Assembly (NCBI GenBank): GCA_022539475.1
Contig: VCMS01000224.1
Coordinates: forward strand, 50,191 to 114,190
Origin: Gracilaria domingensis
Lineage: Eukaryota; Rhodophyta; Florideophyceae; Gracilariales; Gracilariaceae
Length of the DNA: 64,000 nt
Direction: 5' to 3'
Position 1 is the first letter of the stretch; each line of letters begins with the position of its first letter. The notes under the pieces are model-generated. The model made no database searches, was not told the DNA's origin, and worked only from the letters and a program-made list of their open reading frames with translations. The translations under genes and the position numbers were made by a program. Below are positions 36,919 through 48,747 of the stretch, one piece after another.

Positions 36919-37188
36919 ACTTTAAAGATGTGGCGCCATGGGTTCCGAATTTTCCGCTGCTTTCAGGAGCACCTTATCTGCCGGTTCCCCAATCCTCTTG
37001 GCTCCATTATATAGCGTGTTTAAATTAAGCTTCGTCAAACACCTATACAAGTTGAATGCAGAACAAAGCGGTAGTCGTATAATGCTCTGATCACGTCAGC
37101 AAACGCCGCACTCGATCGGTTTGAACACGGTACAGGCCTCGCTTTCGGTTGCAGTGTCACACCCGTTCGTATCGCATATTTGTAGTGT

Positions 37189-37516
37189 TGTACTAGCCAC
37201 ATTTGAGCACAAAGGTCTTTTACTTGCCAAAGGTCACGAAGTTGCTCGCAGACAGACGTCGGAGCATCAACCAAGCGTCTGTAACCTCGCCCTGGAAGTA
37301 CTGCTTCTCCCTCCTTTTCATATTTTTGTAAAGTACGATAGTTTACTTGTATTGTTCCAAAACCCTACTTGAGAGTGGTTCGGAATCTCTTAAGACTATT
37401 TAAAGATGCATACTTGTCATAGGTTATGACAACATTATGTCCTCATAAAACTTCTAGATATGTACACCATGTTCGACATAGAGCCTAAACATCCAAATGA
37501 CAACTTATGTTCCACA
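37189..37516 (-). repeat. 3' LTR of the Copia element
   Basis: On the minus strand it starts TGTGGAACATAAG and ends GGCTAGTACA, the usual TG...CA. It matches 42549-42878 throughout, with scattered substitutions and small indels. Confidence 0.95.
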
Positions 37517-37530
37517 CTCCCCCATTCTTG
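37517..37530 (-). other. polypurine tract of the Copia element
   Basis: The minus strand reads CAAGAATGGGGGAG directly before the 3' LTR start TGTGG. Position and purine content fit the plus-strand primer tract. Confidence 0.8.
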
Positions 37531-37683
37531 TTACTGGTTTTCACAAGATCATACAATAATAAAAGTTGCAATACAAATGTGTCATTGTTCTTCTTCTTTT
37601 GCAATTTCAATATCCCTGAGATTGTCAACATCAAACATCAAACGTCCTTCAGAGATCATAGTTTCCAGAATTCCACTAGTCTC

Positions 37684-38120
37684 TTATGACAGTGGTTTGG
37701 TCAACGGGTCGGCAGGGTTCTCTGTCCCTGGTACCCAAACAATGTATTTCAAATCTCTATTCATGTGCAGAAGATGCAGTCTGTGTCCATCTACTATCAC
37801 AGCAGCATCTTGTGGATGGGATTGCGTTGAAATACACTTATGCAGTCCTTTGCTATCAACCACCAATGTAATTGGCAATTTAATTCCCGTTATATTTCTA
37901 TATATATCTCGTAGATTGATTGCCACATTTGCCGCAGTTGTTGCCGCAATGGTTTCAGCACTCGGGACGGAGGTGGAAACGCGTCTTTGCTTTCTCGACA
38001 TCCGACAAATGATATGAAATATACTTTCCTTCTTCGTTCCGAATGCAATACCTACAACACAGCCTCCCTGAGCAACAGTCTTCATCTGAGTACGAGAAAA
38101 TCCAGCATCGCTAAATGCCA
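37684..38120 (-). pseudogene. Copia RNase H domain
   Basis: The segment starts with a DAGFSRTQ motif, keeps the SAET Glu and the VVDSKGL Asp, and ends with WVPGTENPADPLTKPLS, the classic Copia RNase H tail. It is interrupted upstream and separated from RT by degenerate sequence. Confidence 0.9.
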
Positions 38121-38438
38121 GTATGTAAGCTGATTTTCTCTCCGAGGGAGAAGGTTGAATGTATCAGATTCGGTTTGAATGGCTCAAACCGTCGCGTATA
38201 ACTCCATTCAGTTGCTTCAAACCCGCGACGGTCAGATTGGGTATACATTCCTGAATGTAACTTCCGATAAAACATGCTGGGGGTGAGCATGCACTTCCAA
38301 GATTTACAAATTTTCCAGCTACTCCTCTCATTGCGCGAATCTCGCACTCGTTATCTACGTCCTAAATCTGTTTGCGACGACCGGGAGGCAACATCAATGG
38401 TTCGATGCTCTTCTGGAATTCCATCATGCAGACGTCAA

Positions 38439-39287
38439 TCATATTTTCGGTTTGTTGAACAGATGTGCTGTTAACTTTAAGTATATCTGGTGTCTGCTTC
38501 CACTCTCCCATTTGTATGATTGCTGGATTCCATCCCGAACGCGTTGAAGATGAGCCACGGTTCGCGCTGCGGTCAGAATATCATCAACGTATTTTTCTAG
38601 CAAACTGCAGAGTATCGATTGAGTAACCTTGCGAAATAATTGGCGCATTCCGATGACCACCTCAAAGTCCAAACCTGAAGTAACCACTAAATCCGATGCA
38701 ATTTGCCACTTTCGATCAGCTGTGGCAATGCCATAAAAAGTCGCTAACAGTAACCAGTATTCTCGAGAGATTCCGATGCAACGAGGAGGCACGACGAATA
38801 TCTCTCGATTTGCTTTCCCATTCTGAGGGTATGCACCTGATATATCTCCTTTTCCAAGTATGAACCCAAGTTGGCAAGATATGCTGTATATCAAACGAAA
38901 TCCTTCATGAGATACGACTGCGGCATCAGTTCTCAGTGATTCCCTTTCAGCATTTTTGTTTCCGTGAATAAAATGTCTTGCTTTCAACCTGAAATGTTCT
39001 TTTTCATATTCGTTACTGTCACATTTTACCTTGTACACGAAGTGTGATCCGATGATATTGGCCTAATGCGGTAGATCTTTATGCTTCACAACCCGGATAT
39101 TATGCATCCAGTTTGCTTTTAACTCAAGTTGTTCGGCCGTTCGGAACATCGAATATAAGATCCAAGGTGCCTCTCGCTCGTAGAACTGAATTTTACGATA
39201 CCGGTCGTACGTAAACTTCAAAACATTCTGTTCAGCATTCTTCCGATCAGCCTAAGTGTATATCAGCACCCACAGTGCGTTATAATT
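38439..39287 (-). pseudogene. Copia reverse transcriptase domain
   Basis: Visible blocks include NIIGSHFVYKVK, LKARHFIHGN, a GDISGAYPQ active-site segment (first Asp) and KYVDDIL (catalytic YVDD). A TAG near 39062 and further stops lie in the N-terminal part. The frame is open from 39038 to 38439. Confidence 0.9.
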
Positions 39288-40465
39288 CTAAATGATTTTC
39301 TTCTTACGTTTGAATCGTCTTAGCGGTCGTGTGACGCTCTCTTCTGTCTCTTTATCTTCCTTCGGCCGTTCCGCGCTCTCTTCAGGAACTGAAGAAGGTC
39401 CGCTCACAGAGTTGGTTGACGGTTGCTGCTCTGTAGTGGGCATAGCAGCTTTTTGATTCCCTTCTTTCAGCTCTACAGAGAGAACTTTAGAGTTCTTTGT
39501 TGGTGCGACGTCGGAGTCATCGCTGTTCGCTTCTGTTGTATCGCTGTCGACATCTTCTTCCATGTAGTGCACTTCAGATTTATGATGTCGTTTTGCCGGC
39601 ATTTCGTACTGCGCTCGTACGACATTCCCCGCAAGCGTGTTGCTCGGAAGCTTTCGAACATCCTCACGGGCGATGAATTTCTGCTGACGGCCTTGACCAA
39701 CTACAACAGATCCATCCTGACGCGTTTCCAAAACGCGCTCTTCTTTCCAATGACCTCGCTTTCGTACATCATTTGGGACGATAACGAGCACCATCTCTCT
39801 TACTGCAATGTCTCCACGAATGTATTCTGGTCTTGATCTCATTATCCTTGCCAGTATTCCTCTGGCAGTCATAGCCTTATGGACTTCCAGATATTCTCCA
39901 CTTACGAATAACTGTCCCGTGGCATTTAATGATGGAGTGTAACCTCTCACCAATTCAAACGAAGACGCAACGCGATTTCCATACATTATGTTACTTATGT
40001 ATCCGGCATTGGATAATTTCTCTTGGAACGTTTTCGATTTCTGAATATCGTCAAGTTCGAATCGTTCCAATATGTCCTTCAGAACTCTATTCTTCCTCTC
40101 CACAATACCTGCTTTGTAGTGTCGGCGCGCTGGTAGTGGTAAGAACTTTATACCTCGTTTGTTCATGTGCTCATGTATCACCTTCTTATCGAACTCACGA
40201 TCTGCCACCATCTCGACGGGTCTCCATGACGTAAGCACCATGCCGTCTCTAGGAATCGGAGTACCACATTACTATATCGGGAAAAGATTGTTGCAATCTC
40301 AGAGTATCCTGTTGCAGCATCGACAGCATGTAGAGCCATCCGGTTCTTCCAATACATGATATCAAAATACACACAAGTATTGGAGGTTGAAATCCTGATC
40401 GAGGCGTGGGAGACTAAACTTTCTGCTCTGCTCTGGCTCACCGCTCCGAATAGAAACCTCACCAT
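39288..40465 (-). pseudogene. Copia integrase core and C-terminal region
   Basis: The core is split over two frames: YFDIMYW (first Asp) and DAATGYSEIATIF in one, then, after a frameshift near 40250, VADREFD (second Asp) and RRHYKAGIVERKNR (Glu). After it come the FELVRGYTPSL stretch and a long acidic/basic tail ending at 39288. Catalytic residues are present but the frame is broken. Confidence 0.9.
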
Positions 40466-40603
40466 TCTGAATAAGTTCAGTGACGTACTTCTTCATCCAT
40501 GGTTGCCACTTGCCTGCCCTTTTGAACAAGAATTAGATGGCAAATGCGTTCTGCTGTGCACTCCTCTTATGAGGCTGACAGCCTCCTTATCTGATTTATG
40601 TGG

Positions 40604-41257
40604 TCAAGATCGAGACAAAAGGGACTCGGCAAAATTCATGCTAAACGTCGTGCGCGACAGTAGAATCCTGGCCTGCCCATCCTTCGGAAACACTGGGGTA
40701 GGGATCGATACTCGTTTTCTATTTTTCGTGAAAGATAAACGTTCCCTCGCGTGAGATTCAATCGCTTTGAACTTCTGCAATTTATCTTTCGCCAACATAG
40801 ATGAGACATCTCCATCCACAACCAATGCTCCAACTGATAATACTTCACCGTTTTCAATAGGTAAAGGAAGTAGATATCTTGCGATGATTTCTTGCGATTG
40901 CGTGTTGTTCTCAGGAGTCCCAAAAGCGTGAGCTGTGCAGTCAGATTCCAATTTTGGTTTGAAAAGAGATACTATACCAAGAGCTTTGCATAGCTGGTTA
41001 TAGCTCCTCTTTCCAACTACAGTACCCTTTGCACCACCATCAACAATGATTTAGAAAAGCTCCTTCTTTGTGGAAGAATCTTTCATAGGATACAGAGTCA
41101 TTGATGAGTACAGAATGTCTAGAGATGTGTTCAATGTTACACTCTTCGAACTTGATCCTTCATCATCAGGAGGAGAGAATTCTGTCTGATCATCACCTGT
41201 ACTCGGTCTCTGATTGTTCTTAGTGTTTCTCAGCTTCCGCTTGCTCTCCAACGCCTT
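40604..41257 (-). pseudogene. Copia protease region
   Basis: Downstream of the zinc knuckle the frame has one TAA at 41051-41053, then IIVDGGAKGTVVG, which fits the retroviral-type D-[ST]-G protease motif with Gly replacing Ser/Thr, and continues to 40604. The changed active site and the stop make it inactive. Confidence 0.75.
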
Positions 41258-42545
41258 TTTGCATGAGGGGTTCTCATAGGCAAACTGATTTCCCTTACAG
41301 ATCCAACATTCTCGCTTGTTAGACTTAGAAGTAGTTTTCTTGCTGAAGGTCTGCCTCTCTGCAGTATCCTTTCAAGAGGATCCACTTGAGCTAAGCTGAG
41401 TCCTTGCCGCTGACTCACCGTGGTTAAGTGTCCGCAGCACAATACGAACTGAATCCATGGTTATGATCCCTTCGTCTTGACGTTGGTCGTTGCCGGTTGC
41501 TTCTTCGCTCATTGAAGTTTTCATGCTTTCAATCTGTTTGCTCAACGGCTGCAATGTGTTCAATGTTCTCTGAGTTGCCAGCAAAGATGCTTCTGCTCTT
41601 TGAATGTACTGTCGGATTAGAGATTCCTCAATAGATTCACCCAATTGATCTAAACCCAATGATACCTGTTGCACACTTGCCAATGCACTGTCCCATCCTC
41701 GTCGAAAATGATTCACTTGAACACTACACGCAGCACTCAAGTTCACAATACTCATCGGCTGTGGTGTTCCATGTGGAGTGCTTGGGCCAGCCTCTCCTCC
41801 AGAGCTCCCAATGCAGATTCAGTCTGACGCAGGATACTGGATGTTACTCCCTGCCTAAGAATATCTGCTGCTGATTGCGGTCCCTGCCGTACCACTCGGG
41901 TCTGAACTGCAATACACAAAGGATCTTGGGTATTTATCACTGACTTTTGATATTCCATAGCGCTCTTGAGCGCCCATGTGAATTTTGATCGATCTAGTTT
42001 TGCGTTAAGGACGCACAACAGAGCTAGAAGCTCTTGATCTCGCGGTAACTGGGCGACTTTTCCATGCCCATATGCATACTGAGTGCAAAGACCACTGTAT
42101 TCTTGCCAGTATTCGTCAAAAGATTGTCTTTTGGCGTGCGATTTGAGCATTAGCTCTTTCCATGCCTTTTCTGTATAGATGTATAGAGAAACGCGGTTTC
42201 CCTCTGGAGCGGATCAATAGTGTTCAAGATGTAATCCACCAGTTGTCCAAATTCCTCCAGAGTCAACTCCGCATACACCATAGATGAAATGTGCGCTAGT
42301 CGATAACTTGCATTTCCCCGAGTATTTCCAAGAATGGCGAATACTTGTTGCCCGAGTGAGAGTTGTCGGTCTGAATCCTTGTCCGCGAGATCGTGAAACT
42401 TAATCCAATCGATTACAGCTCTCCGGTAGGCTCGAACGTCTAGTTCTTCATCGTAGACTGGCACTTCTCCTGGCCTTTTTGAACGTACTGCTGTAGCAAA
42501 TAGGAAGGGTCTGCGGCCACCACGGCCTCTCCATCCTGGGCCCAT
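41258..42545 (-). pseudogene. Copia gag with degenerate zinc knuckle
   Basis: ORFs at 42150-42545, 41752-42150 and 41372-41755 form one gag polyprotein broken by frameshifts. It begins MGPGWRGRGGRRPF from an ATG at 42545 that lies inside the primer site. The C-terminal end has CWICKGNQFAYENPSC, a CCHC knuckle in which the His is not in the usual place. The middle is helical, as in capsid. Confidence 0.8.
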
Positions 42546-42548
42546 AAC
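42535..42548 (-). other. primer binding site, half-tRNA (iMet) type
   Basis: The minus strand reads GTTATGGGCCCAGG directly after the 5' LTR. The complement CTGGGCCCATAAC is the eukaryotic initiator tRNA-Met anticodon-arm sequence, not its 3' end. Drosophila copia is known to prime with a half initiator tRNA using the same site. Confidence 0.85.
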
Positions 42549-42878
42549 TATAGTAGCCACAATTGAGCACAAAGGTCTTCTACTTGCCAAAGGTCAAGAA
42601 GTTGCTCGCTGACAGACGTCGGAGCATCAACCAAGCGTCTGTAACCTCGCCCTGGAGGTGCTGCATCTCCCTCCTTTTCATATTTTTGTAAAGTACGGTA
42701 GTCTACTTATATTGTTCCAAAACCCATACTTGAGAGTGGTTCTGAAACTCCTAAGACTACTTAAATATGCATACTTGTCATAGGTTATGACTACATTATG
42801 TCCTCATAAAACCTCTGGATATGTCAACCATGTTCGACATAGAGCATAAACATCCAAAATGACAACTTATGTTCCACA
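42549..42878 (-). repeat. 5' LTR of the Copia element
   Basis: The partner of 37189-37516. On the minus strand it starts TGTGGAACATAAG. Its last two bases are TA where the other LTR has CA, a point change at the terminus. Confidence 0.95.
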
Positions 42879-43018
42879 AGTGCAGCTCGCAGAAATGCTC
42901 GCGTGAACATTCGCGACACTTTGAAAGAGTGGTACGGGCGGTTCGAGACGGTTTAGAAGGCTTAGAAGCATACCTGACACCATGATCAACCCTCACGGTT
43001 TCAATCTGGTACCCCCCT

Positions 43019-43164
43019 GGGGTGGCCGGATTCAACGTGTTTAGACCGCGGTCTGGACCGCTGTCAGCCGAGTTCATAGCCGAGATCTTGGTCATAACCT
43101 CGGCTATGAACTCCGCTGACCGCGGTCCAGACCGCGATCTGAACACGTCGCATCCGGCCACCCC
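43019..43164. repeat. large inverted repeat, 66-bp arms
   Basis: Arms 43019-43084 and 43099-43164 match at 60 of 66 positions around a 14-base loop. The outer ends are GGGGTGGCCGGAT / ATCCGGCCACCCC. The stem is GC-rich (CCGCGGTCTGGACCGC). It is a foldback-type MITE or hairpin locus. It lies just outside the Copia 5' LTR. No clear target duplication is seen. Confidence 0.95.
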
Positions 43165-43481
43165 TCCACCCTACGGGCGGTGCGAAAGGAGGTTATAGGG
43201 TCCAAAATAGAGCTGAGTAGAGCTACGCAGAGCACATTTGTCGCTTAATATCGCAGTTTATACGTATCTACACAGAAGCAAGAAACGATTTCGGGCGGAT
43301 TTGGTTTAATCGAAGTTCAGTTTGAATTCCGAAGAGCAGAGCCATTCGAGAATGAGGGTAGTGGTGGCAGCACCAATTGCGATTGTAGCGTCATTATCAT
43401 CAAGGCTGTTTGTCTTAGAAGCAGTCTGAGAAAAACACTCATCACGTTGGGTGGCGGGCGGCATCTGTACAAATCGTTTCA

Positions 43482-43897
43482 GTGACGTGTTTTGCCCTTG
43501 GTGTGAGTGCTCATGCATCCTTTCGAGTCGCCGCATACGTTGCCCTCCGCCTCACCAGGTTTGACCATGGACGACGTAGTGCTCCCGCCTCCTTCCGCAT
43601 CACTTCTCCAACGCTCTCCACTCCTGCTGCCCTATGCTTTGCCGCTCTCCGTTTTCCAATTTCAGCTGCGTACGCCTCGCTACTCTCCCTCGCTCCGGTC
43701 TTGCTTCCATTGGTCTCGCCGCCCTCTACTTCCCCGCTCTCGCCGCTCTAGGCATTCTCGTCGCTCTGGCCGCTCTGACTGCTCTGGCCGCTCTCCGCCT
43801 CTGTATGTGGCCATTGTCGCTGCCGGACGCCTATACGCCACGCCACTGTCGAGCAGACTACAAACCTACCAACAATAGTTTAGGTCCATTTCTTTAG
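43482..43897 (+). other. C/T-rich, low-complexity region with weak ORFs
   Basis: Repeated GCTCTGGCCGCTCT-like units give an Ala/Leu-rich hydrophobic reading (ALAAL units) in one frame and Arg/Ser-rich readings in others. I cannot tell whether any frame is real. Confidence 0.35.
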
Positions 43898-44005
43898 CAG
43901 TTGCAATAAAAATAATATACGTTCCTTAGATATATCGCTACCTCCTATTGCTTCCCTGCCTTCTTAGTAAGTTCTTCACGTTCTGCTCCAGATATGATAG
44001 ATTTT

Positions 44006-44584
44006 TTAAGCTTTCGTTCCGTATGCCATGAGTTCCAACAAGCGGAGCGTTTTGGTTGACGACACAACCGCAACGGACACCAATGTCTTTTTTGAGCAGC
44101 CACGCTTCTTAAACACACGTTTTCTCATTTTCACACCATGATAATTGGAGCGCAATGAACAATATTCAGGCTTGCCTTTTGGCATATGTTGGTAATTTGG
44201 AGCAGATATACGTCTGTTTTTGCCATTTGCCTGTTTGTACTTTGCAATAAAGTTCTTCACATACATTTGTTTCACTACTTCCTTTTCAAACACATTCGAA
44301 GACTTTCTTCCGCAGGAACTCTCGGCAAACTCTTTTCTTCTATAATTCTCTGCATAATCTTTTGCTAAATATTTTGCAATGGAGGAAGAAATCTTGTTCT
44401 TTGTAACATCGTGTCGCAGTTTTCGGTAGCTTATTGGTAAGCCATCTCTAGGGCTTTTTGTGTCTGGAAGACAATCATGTCTTCTCCTAAGCCAAAAACG
44501 ATAAATTATTCCACCAGTATTAACCTTTGCACATAAAAGCCTTTCCATCGCACTCACAATTTTTAGGATGAGTTCTTGTAGCAA
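44006..44584 (-). CDS. unknown basic protein ORF
   Basis: 192 codons without a stop, Lys/Arg-rich, with SCGRKSSNVFEKEVVKQMYV and NYQHMPKGKPEYCS. No domain recognised. In AT-rich DNA an ORF of this length on the strand used by neighbouring coding fragments is probably real or recently real. The start is uncertain. Confidence 0.4.
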   Translation of the reverse strand: MLQELILKIVSAMERLLCAKVNTGGIIYRFWLRRRHDCLPDTKSPRDGLPISYRKLRHDVTKNKISSSIAKYLAKDYAENYRRKEFAESSCGRKSSNVFEKEVVKQMYVKNFIAKYKQANGKNRRISAPNYQHMPKGKPEYCSLRSNYHGVKMRKRVFKKRGCSKKTLVSVAVVSSTKTLRLLELMAYGTKA

Positions 44585-44958
44585 AGATTTTGCATGCTTC
44601 GCCTAACCTCATCAACTTCTCTTTTCAACAAGTTCCAGAAAACAAAAACTATAGGTCTCATCATACGCTAGAGGAAGCGAACCGTCCCAGGCCAACATTT
44701 CGGTGGTGTGTGTACGCTTCATGTATGATATAGAGGTTTAGGTGACTAAGCTGTGCCTGGTTTGGCACAAGGTCGCATATAGGTCGTATCTATGCCTTAC
44801 ATGTGTTGGATGAGTGTAAAATGTATGTCTGATCATGGTAGATGTAACGGAATTAAAAAATGTAGTTTTTTGTGATTCGCACTGTGCCTGTTGTGTGCGT
44901 GGTCCAGTCATAAACCGAACATACATACGGCTTTAATGCGACAAAGATAAGACAGAAA

Positions 44959-45607
44959 TCAGATTTTGGTCCAAGAAAAGCATAGATTAAACACTTGAAC
45001 CCCTTCACCTGACACACACAGTACACATACCACCCAAATGATTACCGGAGCGTGCCGAATGCATAACGTTTTGTACGCTTCACTCAAATCCCTATGAGAA
45101 AGTTTTGGAGAAAGTGAAGCGCATTGTAAGATTGGATACCACCAGTAGATGACGCATGGATGCCAAGCGGACCGCGTATTGGGAGCGCGCAACGTGCGAA
45201 TGCAACCTATTTTTTTGTGTCACAGTAGAGGACGCCCCCTATGCAGATGGAGCGCACTTGGAGTACAGGTGATACATGTTGCACTCCATCTGCGCCTACA
45301 TTTTCCGTACTTTGCCAGCCGTGGTATCAGTTTGCACTCCATGCCCACTCACAATAATGACATAAACTATTAAAAAAATTAAAATGCACTGACATGGGTG
45401 CCAGATTTGAACGCGAACAGCGCACAATAGGAGTGCTGTTGGAGGGTGAGTATTCCAGTATTTGCGCTCGATTTGCACACACAAAATAAAAAACATTTCT
45501 TGTAGGGAATTGTGAAATGAACCAAAAGAGTATATATCTGTAGCATGAAAACTGCGTAACAAGTCGTCGTATAGTTTGGGATTACGTAAAGCGAGGTCCC
45601 AATCCAT
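44959..45607 (-). pseudogene. unknown ORF interrupted by MITE copy B
   Basis: The frame from 45607 (MDWDLALRNPKLYDD...) reaches the element; taking out the element and one AAT joins it in frame to LSEAYKTLCIRHAP and on to a stop at 44959. No family is recognised, so this may be chance, but it parallels copies A and C. Confidence 0.35.
45090..45507 (-). mobile_element. CACTA-like MITE, copy B (418 bp)
   Basis: The same terminal repeats as copies A and C, with CCCTATGAGAAA at the left end and TTTCTTGTAGGG at the right, and a perfect 3-bp target duplication AAT (45087-45089 and 45508-45510). It is inverted relative to copy A. Internal GGAGTGC-type motifs are shared. Confidence 0.93.
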
Positions 45608-46354
45608 TCAAACGGCCTCTTTTTAACGCACGAAATGCTGTACGTATACTTTGCAAGAAATCGTTTGTTGAATTCGAGCATTGCAACGTAAATGATATTT
45701 CCTACTCCAAGACTGCTATCTTTTGAAACAAAAAAAAGAACATAGGGCTTTTCAATCACTGCTGTATGGTACAGGCACTGTAGTCTGTACTCTGTACTTT
45801 GTACCAGCTCATGAAATAATTTGGTTGAATACTCTGACTGTCGAACCTCCGTGTCTCAATATTTTGGTATACTGATGAGAAAGTCGTTTGGCTTGTTTAG
45901 AAGTTCGCAATGATGTCATTCTTTTGATTTCAATCGGTGCGACAGTGTTCACCATACGTTCATCCGAAATTGCCGCAATACCATTGATGGTACTTTTGAC
46001 TGGTAGTCCTGATATGGGGACTACTATTCAAAGTTCAACAGTCTTTGATCGAATAAATCGTCCAAAGTTCTGTTGACGGTGAATTGTTTCACGTATTTCG
46101 ATCTGAACTGTCTTTCAATCTGAGAGACATTCCACTTATTACTTGATTGTCACAAAAAAATCTTGGCAGGGAGGTCAATACGCTCTTCTCTTTGATTGAC
46201 CCCTCTTTCATTCCTGCAATAGCCGTCAACCGTTTCATACACTAAGCATCAAAGAGGCCTCGTACAGTCGCTTCTGGGTACTTTGCTGCATGTTTTCGTC
46301 TGTGGCTGTTGCAGTCGTTTTGACCGTGAGTGTTACTAGGCCATTCTCTGCATT
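45608..46354. other. interval with no recognised gene
   Basis: Only shadow ORFs; AT-rich. It may belong to the unassigned minus-strand fragments on either side. Confidence 0.3.
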
Positions 46355-48557
46355 TTACTGCAGCTTCTGTATTCTCTCCATTAACAACGGTTTGTTAAAT
46401 GTAGATAGAGGTGGATGACCTACTCTTGTCAGTAGCGAAATCGACGGAGTCTTTAGCAGCGCTGTCAGTGATTCTTTCGTAGCCGTTATTATCTTATCAA
46501 CCACTTTTGAAACCTCCACATCTGTTAAAGTGTCGAGCTGCTTCATTCCCAAGTCATTGATTACTGTTATTGCTTTGTCTCTTAAAAAAGTTTCTGTTTC
46601 ATTCTCTTCAGTAGGAAGAGTCTGCTTACCTCTGACTACGGGTTTCCAACCCACCAAAAATGCTCCGTCTTCCGAGTGTTTAATATAGTCAGAAGACAAA
46701 GCTCTGGAAAATGAGTGTGGTGCGAGATGTAAACCGGGAACCTCTAGCCAGAAACCACGGGGGATCGTCCGATTGTACGATAGTGTATTCGTGAAATTGA
46801 TTAAAGGCAAGAGGAGGCTGCAGTCGTGACATGTCCATCACATCAGTCTCGTCAGAAACCGGTCTCATTTCTTCTTTGTCAGCAGCGTTGTTCTTCTTCC
46901 TCTTGAAACGGCTGTGTGCATCTCGAAAGTTTTGAATATCTTCCTGGGTTAAGGATCGTGAAAGAAACTCTGTTTTGGGGTAATCTTAAACGAACTTGTG
47001 CCGAACATGTTTATGCTGCTGTCGTAGACAGAATCTATCCCACCAGAATAGCTCTCTCGCTTTACAATAGCCTGCACCTCCCTTCCACTCTTTTCTGTTG
47101 GCTGCCGCACTGCGCTGTACACCGCCCGGCACCGCTTCTCTTTTAGGACCATCCCTCTATGCGTCTTTCCAATTGATTCATCTCCGAAGACAAGTGGGTA
47201 ATCCAAGGTTGGCTTATGTGTTCCTATACCAGTGGAACCCAGTCGATCGTTGATGAAATCAGTTTTCTCCTTCCGGTTGTAGCCTCTTTCCGCCGCATCC
47301 ATGGCATCGCTCAGTGAAACAGCGCAACACGCCGTTGGTGCTCCTTAAACTGGTAGTACGAGACGCTCTCAGACGTGAATGATTTTCTCGTGGGGGCCTA
47401 GAGTGTGGCTAGAAATGTGGAAGTCAAAGCTGAACACAAAGCATTACTCACGGGTCCTAAGACCTTCCAGGGGTTATTGACGTGCCAGAAATTACTCAAC
47501 TGAGTTACCGTCCGTGATCTTGAACGCTGATGATTATCGTCCAAGATAAATATTGTCTGTTCTGGAACAAACAAAAACCTTGGATTAACTACTACTAGTT
47601 GGTGTTTCGATTAACAGGAGATTATCAGCCATTGGCTTATTAGACCACCCCAATACACAGTCTTGCGCCGGCTCACGCCATCTCCGAGTCCCAATTGATG
47701 CGTACTAAACTGCTTTTTATCGCTCGCCCTAAATTTCAGTCTGGAAGTAAAATTCTCGATACTTACGTGACGTCATGATCGATGCTGTCGTTACATAAGA
47801 TGCGACAAGCACATGAGTATCAATTATGCCCTTGGTCTCGAACGTGTTTGTAAGTGGTATCTTACGCTTCGAAAGGACCCTTTTGAAGAATTCTCTCAGT
47901 TTCTCCAGCACAGAGCTAGGGAGAAACACATCTAACGCTTGCATTCTAGTCATACTTACTAAAACTGCTTGAAAACTACTCCCACTGCTTACCTCAACTT
48001 CGTTGATGACGCGTTTCTAACATATGGTTTGCTTCGACCAAAATGCAACGCCCAAGAATCCCATCGGCAGTCTGCACTTCAATCCGCATGTTCTCAAATT
48101 CCCCAGCCTGCTTTCATCTAAGAAGGCCCCCAAAGCTGACGTTCGCGTTTCTTCCTTCCGTCTCCGCGATGTTTGCTCTGCTCTCATCATCTGCTATGAC
48201 GTTTTCTGGATCATGTGGCATCTCTTCAAGAACGTCGACCGATTCTACTAAAAGTGAGGACCGAAAGTGCTTTGTCGCCGTCTTTCCTGCCTCTACGACA
48301 TTATACGTGATATTTGATTGATTCAAAGGCGGCTCAGGCTCCTCTCTATTTCGCAGCATTTGTACTTCTTTGTCTTGTACTCCCATGTCAGATGCTGACA
48401 AAAATGAATTATCACAGGAATTCTCTTGTGAAGAAATGATATAATCCTCCCCGCGAAAAGAAAAAGCAGAATCTGTAGATGAATAATCATGATAAATTTC
48501 ATTATTGAGAACATGAACAGAATTTAAACGGTTGTTGTTGAGAATCATTGTGCTCAT
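46355..48557 (-). pseudogene. unassigned minus-strand coding fragments
   Basis: Open stretches at 48114-48557, 47729-47953, 46949-47302 and 46355-46810 look coding: long for the base composition and on one strand. I recognise no domain. They follow the integrase fragment at 48.7-49.3 kb in the sense direction, so they may be downstream parts of the same retroelement, but no RT motif (YxDD) is seen. Confidence 0.35.
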
Positions 48558-48747
48558 GTTGTTGAAATTTCTCTGCGACTGTACTACGCTGTTTGGCTCT
48601 CATATTCGATGTGAAAGACTTCGATCCCACGCTCTGCATCTCGCTAATGTTGCTAGCATCTGTTTCAGTAGGCTGCGGATCGTCATCCATGAAATCCGTA
48701 CCACAATTTCCCCTTGATCGCTTTTATCCGAATACCATATCTGTGCG

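Larger units (their letters stand above)
37189..42878 (-). mobile_element. complete Ty1/copia LTR retrotransposon, decayed coding
   Basis: Two ~330-bp direct repeats bound gag, protease, integrase, RT and RNase H in Copia order on the minus strand. The flanking 5-bp sites AGTGT (37184-37188) and AGTGC (42879-42883) are a target duplication with one mismatch. A primer site adjoins the 5' LTR and a purine tract adjoins the 3' LTR. Stops and frameshifts in every domain and an LTR identity of roughly 90% by eye indicate an old insertion. It lies ~270 bases upstream of the composite ParB-like gene. The integrase style resembles the GalEa/PyRE group (knowledge-based judgement). Confidence 0.95.

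Noticed and set aside
33644-36925. Many + strand ORFs opposite the ParB/dioxygenase gene
   Set aside because: The minus strand gives a connected chain with domain motifs; the + strand ORFs have none.
43482-43897. Transmembrane Ala/Leu repeat protein
   Set aside because: The hydrophobic repeat follows from a low-complexity C/T-rich DNA repeat; three frames are open and none has other support.
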